NCBI GenBank assembly: GCA_035536315.1
Contig: DATLOJ010000038.1
Span: 1 to 5,212, forward strand
From: DATLOJ01 sp035536315
Lineage (GTDB): Bacteria > Actinomycetota > CADDZG01 > JAHWKV01
Direction: 5' to 3'
DNA length: 5,212 bases
A program made the position numbers and the translations under genes. Each line of letters starts with the position of its first letter. The stretch's first letter is position 1. Under the pieces are notes generated by a model. It worked only from the letters and a program-made list of their open reading frames with translations. It did no database searches and had not been told where the DNA came from. This document shows positions 1 through 5,212 of the stretch, piece by piece.

Positions 1-1
1 C

Positions 2-961
2 CTGGCTGCACTTCTTTTCTTCGTGTCGATCCTGGCTCACGAGCTCGCGCATGCCCTGGTTGCACGGAAGAAGGGAATCAAGGTCGAGACGATCACCCTG
101 TTCATCTTTGGTGGAATCGCGCACATCAAGAAAGACCCTGAAAAGCCCGGAGACGAGTTCCAGATCGCAATAGCTGGACCGGTTCTTTCGCTGGTATTCG
201 GAGCGATCTTCTTCGGAATCGGGCTTCTCGCGGAGAAGATGCAGACAATGCCGGCGGCTGCGATCTTCCAATTGCTGGGCGTTGTCAACGGAGGCCTTGC
301 GGTCTTCAACATGGCCCCCGGGTTTCCTTTGGATGGCGGTCGTGTGCTGAGGGCGGCCGTTTGGAAAGCGACGGGAAACATCCTGAAGGCGACCCGCGTT
401 GCCTCGATCGGGGGCCGGATCGTGGCAATGGCGCTTATCGGCGGGGGCCTATACCGCATCTTTTTCAACGGCGATCTGTTCGGAGTTTGGTGGATCCTCA
501 TCGGCTGGTTCTTGAATCAAGCGGCAGCTGGAAGCTACAACCAGCTGCTGATGCGGCAGACATTGCAGGACATGACGGTCGCCGACGTCATGTCGCCGGC
601 CCCCAGCTCGATTCCCGGAAACCTTCGCATCCACGAGGCCGTCGACAACTTCTTCGTGAAGATGCACCACAGCGCATACCCCGTGATCGGGTACGGCGAT
701 CATCTGGAGGGCCTGCTGACGTTGCATCAAATCCGATCGCTGGCGAGAGAGCAGTGGGACGCCCTGACGGTCAGGCAGGTCATGTTTCCGATCCAACCAG
801 CGATGGTCACAAGCGAGGATGAGCCGGTTGGCAAGGTGTTCGAACGAATCACAGAGAACCCTGCGGGCAAGTTTCTGGTCATGAAGGAAGGTGCCCTTAT
901 AGGGATGCTGTCGGTGTCTGACGTTGCCAGAGTCCTCAGGGCAGACGGCGCCGCGCCTTGA
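2..961 (+). CDS. Site-2 protease, M50 family, with tandem CBS domains (5' partial)
   Basis: Intramembrane zinc metalloprotease of the M50 (S2P/SpoIVFB-like) family, which cleaves membrane-embedded substrates. The zinc-binding HELAH motif is at 38-52 and the third-ligand motif (N-x-A-P-G-F-P-L-D-G-G) ends around the Asp codon at 332-334, so both halves of the active site are present. Hydrophobic stretches at about 161-232, 260-325, 405-470 and 480-525 fit transmembrane segments. Two CBS domains follow at about 570-745 and 765-940; such pairs usually bind adenosyl ligands and regulate the enzyme. The frame is already open at base 2 and codes for a hydrophobic helix (LAALLFFV) running into HELAH. 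The GTG at 23 is therefore an internal Val codon, and the first transmembrane region lies before the window. Known CBS-bearing actinobacterial homologues (Rip3 type, from memory) are roughly 370-395 residues, so perhaps 60-80 residues are missing. The stop overlaps the trmI start. The substrate is unknown. The family call is secure. Confidence 0.93.
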   Translation: MAALLFFVSILAHELAHALVARKKGIKVETITLFIFGGIAHIKKDPEKPGDEFQIAIAGPVLSLVFGAIFFGIGLLAEKMQTMPAAAIFQLLGVVNGGLAVFNMAPGFPLDGGRVLRAAVWKATGNILKATRVASIGGRIVAMALIGGGLYRIFFNGDLFGVWWILIGWFLNQAAAGSYNQLLMRQTLQDMTVADVMSPAPSSIPGNLRIHEAVDNFFVKMHHSAYPVIGYGDHLEGLLTLHQIRSLAREQWDALTVRQVMFPIQPAMVTSEDEPVGKVFERITENPAGKFLVMKEGALIGMLSVSDVARVLRADGAAP

Positions 962-1731
962 AATTTCGGGAGGGAGACCGCGTCCTTCTGATCGACCGGA
1001 AGGAGCGGACTTATCTGGTGACGCTCAAGGCCGGCGGGTCGTTTCACTTCCACAGGGGAATCGTTCTTCACGACGATCTGATTGGTCAGAGCGACGGGTC
1101 TCAGGTGCTTTCGACGGAAGGCGAAAAGGTCACCGCATTTGTGCCGCGGTACCCGGACTTCGTGCTGAAGATGCCGCGGGGCGCGCAGGTGATCTATCCG
1201 AAGGACTCGGGAGCGATCATCACGTACGCCGACATTTATCCCGGCGCCAAGGTTTTCGAAGCAGGGATCGGCTCGGGGGCCCTGACGATTGCGCTGCTGA
1301 GGGCCATCGGATCGAAGGGTTCGGTCGTCGCGTACGAGCAAAGAGAGGACTTTGCAGCTAACGCCCTGTCGAACGTGGAATCGTTCATGGGAGGTCCTCA
1401 GTCGAACCTGGTCATTCAAATGAAGGACGCTTACGGGCCAATCGAGGACGGTCCTTTCGACCGGGCGGTACTGGACCTTTCAGAACCCTGGCGAGTCATT
1501 CCGGCCCTGGATTCCGAGGTGCGGGCCGGAGGGATAGTTGCTTCCTACCTGCCGACCATCGTCCAGAGTCAAACCCTCACCGAGGAGCTGAGAGCGAGGG
1601 GATGGACTTCCATCGTCACCATGGAAGTCCTCATCAGGACCTGGCATATCGAGGAGCGATCGGTGCGGCCCGACCATCGAATGGTCGGACATACGGGGTT
1701 CCTGACCTTCGCGCGAAAGGTTGGACCTTAA
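958..1731 (+). CDS. trmI: tRNA (adenine(58)-N1)-methyltransferase TrmI
   Basis: SAM-dependent enzyme that forms m1A58 in the T-loop of tRNA; the bacterial enzyme is a homotetramer in the cytoplasm. The 257 residues match the family length. A small N-terminal beta domain (about 1-75) precedes the Rossmann methyltransferase fold. SAM motif I is EAGIGSG at 101-107. An acidic ribose-contacting segment is VAYEQRED at 124-131 (E127). The catalytic-region motif LDLSEPW is at 172-178 (D173), and the family-typical C-terminal block RPDHRMVGHTGFL is at 237-249. The start is TTG at 958-960, overlapping the upstream stop as TTGA. An in-frame stop lies at 919-921, no ATG or GTG occurs between it and 958, and the next start would delete the N-terminal domain. 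No good Shine-Dalgarno sequence is visible, so translation probably depends on coupling to the protease gene. In Mycobacterium the orthologue (Rv2118c) also lies near mpa. Function is confident. Confidence 0.95.
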   Translation: MKFREGDRVLLIDRKERTYLVTLKAGGSFHFHRGIVLHDDLIGQSDGSQVLSTEGEKVTAFVPRYPDFVLKMPRGAQVIYPKDSGAIITYADIYPGAKVFEAGIGSGALTIALLRAIGSKGSVVAYEQREDFAANALSNVESFMGGPQSNLVIQMKDAYGPIEDGPFDRAVLDLSEPWRVIPALDSEVRAGGIVASYLPTIVQSQTLTEELRARGWTSIVTMEVLIRTWHIEERSVRPDHRMVGHTGFLTFARKVGP

Positions 1732-1755
1732 AAGCTTCGGAAGTTCTTAAAAGCT
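1727..1755 (+). repeat. 10-bp direct repeat CTTAAAAGCT around the trmI stop
   Basis: CTTAAAAGCT occurs at 1727-1736 (containing the trmI TAA stop) and again at 1746-1755, a spacing of 19 bp from start to start. Exact copies this close could be a two-site binding element or a chance feature of an AT-rich stretch. No function is claimed. Confidence 0.3.
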
Positions 1756-1822
1756 CGTTCAGGTCAAAAGGTCTCGCGAATCGACCGGATGGTCAATAAC
1801 TAAAGATCGAATCAAGTGTTTC

Positions 1823-1860
1823 GATAATCCGGATAGATAGGTAACTACGGTGCCTATACT
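1823..1860 (+). promoter_or_regulatory. Possible mpa promoter with an overlapping palindrome
   Basis: TATACT at 1855-1860 differs from the -10 consensus at one base and would place a transcription start near 1867, about 30 nt before the mpa ATG. No convincing -35 box lies 16-18 nt upstream. Instead a perfect 8-bp palindrome ATCCGGAT (1827-1834) sits at about -40 to -33, where an activator or repressor could bind. A second weak -10-like hexamer, GATAAT, is at 1823-1828. This is inference from motif resemblance in a non-coding, more AT-rich gap. Confidence 0.3.
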
Positions 1861-1888
1861 TGGCCGAAGGGAAGCAATGGTGAGATTT

Positions 1889-1895
1889 GAGGTGA
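1889..1895 (+). promoter_or_regulatory. Ribosome binding site of mpa
   Basis: GAGGTGA is an exact stretch of the complement of the 16S rRNA 3' end. GAGG lies 6 nt before the ATG at 1899. The TGA within it (1893-1895) is an in-frame stop for mpa, so no upstream start is possible and ATG 1899 is fixed. Confidence 0.75.
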
Positions 1896-1898
1896 AAG

Positions 1899-3650
1899 AT
1901 GCCCCGCTCGTCTGAGTTCGAAAGGCGCATCTCCGACTACGAAACAGAGGTCGGTGAACTTCAGATGCGCATCAAGGAGCTCGAGGAAGACTCTGCAATT
2001 CTGCGAGCTCGCCTTTCGGATGTCCCTCTCAAGATTCGAAAGCTCGAAGAGGACCTTGCCGAGGCGCGTTACGCGGCAACCAAGTCTCAGAACCAGGGCG
2101 AGCGAATGGGCTCTTTATTGCGAGAGGCCCGCGAGCAGATCGTTTCGCTGCGCGAGGAAGTCGAGAGGCTTTCGGCTCCGCCCTCAGGATTCGGTGTGTT
2201 TCTTCACTCGAACGAAGACGGCACCGTGAACATTTCAACCGGGGGCCGGAAGCTGCGGGTGAACGTCTCACCGGAAGTCGACGTCGAGGCCCTGGTCAAG
2301 GGTCAAGAGGTCATGCTCAACGAAGCTCAGAACATCGTCGAGGGTTGTGGGTTCGAGATTCAGGGCGAGGTAGTAACTCTGAAAGAGCTACTGCCGACCG
2401 ACAGGGCGATCATCCTTTCGCACAGCGACGAGGAGCGCGTCGTGCAGCTATCCACTCAGATTCTCGAGGACAAGCTCTCTGCCGGAGACTCCCTGTTGCT
2501 CGACACGAAGTCGGGTTACCTGCTCGAGAAGCTACCGAAGCCCGAAGTCGAGGAGCTCATCCTGGAGGAAGTTCCCGACATCGACTACTCCGCGATCGGG
2601 GGCCTGGACGAGCAGATCGAGGCTTTGAAGGACGCGGTGGAGCTGCCGTTCCTGTACGCAGACCTGTTTGCCGAATACCAGCTGCAGCCGCCAAAGGGTG
2701 TCTTGTTGTACGGCCCCCCGGGATGCGGAAAGACGCTCATCGCGAAAGCCGTGGCCAATTCGCTGGCAAAGAGAACTCAGGAGGCAACCGGCCGTGAGGA
2801 TGTCCGTGCGTACTTCTTGAATGTGAAGGGGCCGGAGCTGCTGAACAAGTACGTTGGTGAGACCGAGCGTCAGATAAGGCTGATCTTCCAGCGCGCGAAG
2901 GAGAAGTCGCAGGAGGGCGTTCCCGTCATCGTTTTCTTCGACGAGATGGAGTCGCTGTTCCGGACAAGAGGATCGGGAATTTCCAGCGACATCGAGACCA
3001 CAATTGTTCCCCAGCTGCTGTCCGAGCTGGACGGCGTCGAGCAGCTAAAGAACGTAATCGTCATAGGCGCTTCCAACCGGGAGGACCTGATCGACCCGGC
3101 CATCCTTCGTCCGGGAAGACTCGACGTGAAGATCAAAGTCGAGAGGCCCGATGCGGTCTCTGCCAAGGCAATCTTCTCCAAGTACCTGACGACCGAGGTG
3201 CCGATTCACCCCGAAGAGTCCGCGGGGAAGCCGTTGGAGGAAACCATCCAGCGCATGATCGAGGCGACGGTCGAGGAGATGTACGCGGTCACCGATGAGA
3301 ACCGGTTCCTCGAAGTGACCTATGCGAACGGCGACAAGGAAGTTCTGTACTTCAAGGACTTCTCGTCAGGCGCCATGATCGAGAACATCGTCCGAAGGTC
3401 GAAGAAGACCGCCATCAAGCGCAGCATCGCAACCGGTGAGAGGGGGGTCAACCTTGCGGACCTTCTTCAGTCCATCCACGAGGAGTACCACGAGAACGAG
3501 GACCTTCCGAACACGACGAATCCCGACGACTGGGCCCGCATATCCGGGAAGAAGGGCGAGAGGATCGTGTACGTGAGGACGCTGGTAGGTGAGCACAAGC
3601 AAAATGCGAACCGCTCGATAGAGCAGATGAAGACCGGCCAGTACCTGTAG
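1899..3650 (+). CDS. mpa: Proteasome-associated AAA+ ATPase (Mpa/ARC)
   Basis: Hexameric ATPase ring that binds Pup-tagged proteins, unfolds them and feeds them to the 20S proteasome core in the cytoplasm; called Mpa in mycobacteria and ARC in other actinobacteria. The 583 residues fit the family (about 580-610). Domains in order: a coiled coil (about 5-92) that captures Pup; tandem OB folds (about 97-222); and the AAA+ module from about 228. Walker A is GPPGCGKT at 272-279, pore loop KYVGE at 317-321 with aromatic Y318, Walker B VIVFFDE at 343-349, sensor-1 N393, and arginine fingers in LRPGRLD (R404, R407). A family-specific C-terminal part contains NPDDWARISGKKGER (541-555) and ends in GQYL, the tail that docks into alpha-ring pockets of the 20S core. 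All catalytic residues are intact. The coiled coil begins almost at the N-terminus, without the long leader I recall for M. tuberculosis Mpa. The gene lies between trmI and dop, the usual order. Identification is very secure. Confidence 0.98.
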   Translation: MPRSSEFERRISDYETEVGELQMRIKELEEDSAILRARLSDVPLKIRKLEEDLAEARYAATKSQNQGERMGSLLREAREQIVSLREEVERLSAPPSGFGVFLHSNEDGTVNISTGGRKLRVNVSPEVDVEALVKGQEVMLNEAQNIVEGCGFEIQGEVVTLKELLPTDRAIILSHSDEERVVQLSTQILEDKLSAGDSLLLDTKSGYLLEKLPKPEVEELILEEVPDIDYSAIGGLDEQIEALKDAVELPFLYADLFAEYQLQPPKGVLLYGPPGCGKTLIAKAVANSLAKRTQEATGREDVRAYFLNVKGPELLNKYVGETERQIRLIFQRAKEKSQEGVPVIVFFDEMESLFRTRGSGISSDIETTIVPQLLSELDGVEQLKNVIVIGASNREDLIDPAILRPGRLDVKIKVERPDAVSAKAIFSKYLTTEVPIHPEESAGKPLEETIQRMIEATVEEMYAVTDENRFLEVTYANGDKEVLYFKDFSSGAMIENIVRRSKKTAIKRSIATGERGVNLADLLQSIHEEYHENEDLPNTTNPDDWARISGKKGERIVYVRTLVGEHKQNANRSIEQMKTGQYL

Positions 3651-3664
3651 GGCCCACCGGCCCT
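3649..3664 (+). terminator. GC-rich hairpin at the mpa stop, no U-tract
   Basis: AGGGCC (3649-3654) pairs with GGCCCT (3659-3664) around the 4-nt loop CACC. The stem starts inside the mpa TAG stop. No run of T follows (TGCTAG), so it is not a canonical intrinsic terminator. It could protect the mpa 3' end, reduce read-through into dop, or be incidental. Confidence 0.25.
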
Positions 3665-3745
3665 TGCTAGAACAGTCTTCCCGGCGCCTCGACCGATAGG
3701 GGACGCAAGCGACTTATCATCGTCTCGAGACACGCCGTATATGAC

Positions 3746-3750
3746 AGGAG
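3746..3750 (+). promoter_or_regulatory. Ribosome binding site that favours a TTG start for dop
   Basis: AGGAG lies 8 nt before TTG 3759-3761, which is ideal spacing. It is within a few bases of the ATG at 3741 (and after it), and more than 20 nt from GTG 3774 and ATG 3777. It is the only good Shine-Dalgarno sequence in the gap and therefore decides the start. Confidence 0.6.
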
Positions 3751-3758
3751 TTTGTGAG

Positions 3759-5212
3759 TTGGCAATTCCGAAGGTGATGGGTGTTGAAACGGAATACGGG
3801 ATCATCACGATCGGCGATGAGGACCACAACCCGATAATCGCCTCTTCCCTGTTGATCAACTCCTTCACCTCACCGCGCCTCAAGCGCGTGCGATGGGACT
3901 ACGAGGAGGAAAGTCCGTTGAAGGACGCCAGAGGGTTCGAGAGACCCGGGGCGGAGGCTCAGGAGGAAGAGGGGGGTCTTGTCTCCGTAATCCTGGAAAA
4001 CGGCGCGCGTTACTACGTAGACCATGCTCATCCCGAGTACTCCACTCCGGAATGCACGAACGCGCGAGACCTGGTTGTTCACGACAAGGCGGGGGAGCGA
4101 GTACTGGAGATGAGCCTTCAGTCTGCGTCTCGCGTGCTTCCTGAAGGTGCCCGCATCGTCGTCTACAAGAACAACTCGGACGGCAAGGGAAATTCGTACG
4201 GATGCCACGAGAACTTTTTGATGGACAGGGCTACTCCCTTCCCGTCGATCATCAGGGGCCTCACTCCCTTCCTGGTCTCGCGCCAGGTGTTCGCGGGGGC
4301 CGGCAAGGTCGGCAGCGAAGGCAGCGGCTCAAACCCAGACATCGAGTTTCAAATCTCGCAAAGAGCCGATTTCTTCGAGGTCGAGGTTGGGTTGGAGACG
4401 ACATTCAAACGGCCGATCATCAACACAAGGGACGAGCCACATGCGGATCCGGAGAAGTACCGCAGGCTCCACGTGATCATCGGCGACGCGAACATGAGTG
4501 AGATCTCGACGTTTCTCAAGGTCGGGGCCACCGCCGTTGTCCTGCAGATGATCGAGGACGACTTCATCAGTGCTGACCTGACGTTGAGGGAGCCAGTCGC
4601 CGCCCTCAGAGCAGTCTCATCCGACCCCTCCCTGAAGGCAACCATGAATCTTCAGGACGGACGCTCGATTACCGCAGTCGAGCTCCAGTGGGAATACCTC
4701 GACTGGGCGAAGAAGTACCTGGCTGACCTGGATGTCGACACGGTCACAGCTGAAGTAATGACGCGTTGGGAGCAGGTCCTCGAAGCACTCGAGTCGGATC
4801 CGATGAGTCTCTCCAACCAGCTCGACTGGGTTGCCAAGTACTCAGTGATGAATGCTTACCGGGAGCGGCATTCACTCGAATGGAACAGCCCGAAGCTAAA
4901 GCTCGTGGACCTGCAGTACCACGACCTGCGGCGGGAGAAGGGTCTGTACCAAAAGCTCGTCAACCAGGGAGCCATCGAGACTCTCGTGTCCGAGCAGGAG
5001 ATAGAGGAAGCCATCACCACCCCGCCGGCCGACACGCGGGCCTACTTCCGGGGAATGTCGCTAAAGCGCTTCTCATCGAGCATCACGGCCGCCTCCTGGG
5101 ACGGAGTCGTCTTCGACACCGACCGTGAGTCCCTCCAAAAAGTGTCGATGATGGAGCCGCTCAAAGGAACGCGGGCCCTGACCAAGAGCCTGTTCGACGT
5201 CTCAGACACCGT
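3759..5212 (+). CDS. dop: Pup deamidase/depupylase Dop (3' partial)
   Basis: ATP-dependent carboxylate-amine-ligase-like enzyme that deamidates the C-terminal Gln of Pup to Glu and removes Pup from tagged proteins; paralogue of the ligase PafA. The frame is open with 484 whole codons and no stop, reaching the block MEPLKGTRALTKSL that normally lies near the C-terminus, so about 15-25 residues are probably missing. Metal-binding glutamates are in MGVETEYG (E10, E12). The family Tyr-x-Asp pair is in YYVDHAHPEYS (Y86, catalytic D88). Other conserved blocks are KNNSDGKGNSYG (137-148), LTPFLVSRQ (168-176), INTRDEPHAD (221-230), HVIIGDAN (238-245) and PPADTRAYFRG. Dop rather than PafA is shown by the insertion between the ETEYG and DHAHPEYS motifs (RWDYEEESPLKDARGF, 45-60). 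The start is TTG 3759, chosen from the AGGAG site; ATG 3741 or ATG 3777 are alternatives in the same frame. pup, prcB and prcA are expected next. Confidence 0.95.
   Translation, partial: MAIPKVMGVETEYGIITIGDEDHNPIIASSLLINSFTSPRLKRVRWDYEEESPLKDARGFERPGAEAQEEEGGLVSVILENGARYYVDHAHPEYSTPECTNARDLVVHDKAGERVLEMSLQSASRVLPEGARIVVYKNNSDGKGNSYGCHENFLMDRATPFPSIIRGLTPFLVSRQVFAGAGKVGSEGSGSNPDIEFQISQRADFFEVEVGLETTFKRPIINTRDEPHADPEKYRRLHVIIGDANMSEISTFLKVGATAVVLQMIEDDFISADLTLREPVAALRAVSSDPSLKATMNLQDGRSITAVELQWEYLDWAKKYLADLDVDTVTAEVMTRWEQVLEALESDPMSLSNQLDWVAKYSVMNAYRERHSLEWNSPKLKLVDLQYHDLRREKGLYQKLVNQGAIETLVSEQEIEEAITTPPADTRAYFRGMSLKRFSSSITAASWDGVVFDTDRESLQKVSMMEPLKGTRALTKSLFDVSDT

Noticed and set aside
23..25. 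GTG at 23 as the true start of the site-2 protease
   Set aside because: The frame stays open to base 2 and encodes a hydrophobic helix continuous with the HELAH motif. M50 proteins need a transmembrane segment before this motif, so the gene begins outside the window.
727..1419. 230-residue open frame on the minus strand across the protease/trmI junction
   Set aside because: It lies antisense to two confidently identified genes, its translation is low-complexity and Arg-rich, and no domain is recognisable. It is a codon-bias shadow.
1602..1799. 65-residue open frame running from trmI into the following gap
   Set aside because: Most of it overlaps the conserved trmI end in another frame; the part in the gap is short and has no ribosome binding site of its own or recognisable motif.
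3714..3743. TTATCA / TATATG as a -35/-10 promoter for dop
   Set aside because: The matches are weak, and the implied transcription start (about 3750) would remove the AGGAG ribosome binding site.
3467..3883. 138-residue minus-strand open frame covering the mpa-dop gap
   Set aside because: It overlaps the conserved mpa 3' end and the dop 5' end in antisense, has no recognisable motif, and no convincing ribosome binding site was seen.
3893..4144. 83-residue plus-strand open frame within dop
   Set aside because: It is out of frame with the conserved Dop coding frame, rich in Gly, Arg and Ser, and has no family features.

Overview
The window is a piece of an actinobacterial Pup-proteasome locus. 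All genes are on the + strand. In order they are the 3' part of a membrane site-2 protease of family M50 with two CBS domains, a complete tRNA m1A58 methyltransferase (trmI), a complete proteasomal AAA+ ATPase (Mpa/ARC), and a nearly complete depupylase (dop) that runs off the right edge. Mpa with the C-terminal Gln-Tyr-Leu tail, together with Dop, points to an organism with pupylation, most likely a member of the Actinomycetota. The window is moderately GC-rich by eye. I cannot place it below phylum, and a few other phyla have acquired this system.

Layout: 2-961 is the M50 protease, whose N-terminus lies before the window. Its stop overlaps the TTG start of trmI (958-1731) in a TTGA junction, so the two are almost certainly co-transcribed and translationally coupled. 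A more AT-rich gap (1732-1898) separates trmI from mpa (1899-3650). It holds a plausible -10 box, an 8-bp palindrome, a 10-bp direct repeat, a very short upstream reading frame and a strong ribosome binding site. A second gap (3651-3758) carries a small GC-rich hairpin right at the mpa stop and then the ribosome binding site of dop. Dop reads open from about 3759 to the end of the window, lacking an estimated 15-25 residues.

How the genes work together: Pup is deamidated by Dop and ligated to substrate lysines by PafA. Mpa recognises Pup through its N-terminal coiled coil, unfolds the tagged protein and threads it into the 20S core (PrcBA). Dop also removes Pup from substrates. pup, prcB, prcA and pafA are not in the window and are expected just downstream of dop. 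TrmI is a housekeeping tRNA-modifying enzyme that commonly neighbours this locus. The site-2 protease is a membrane protease whose link to the proteasome is positional only.

I found no mobile element, CRISPR array, RNA gene or clearly new system. The second-look items are mostly regulatory: the trmI-mpa gap, start-codon choices, and a short acidic Dop loop.
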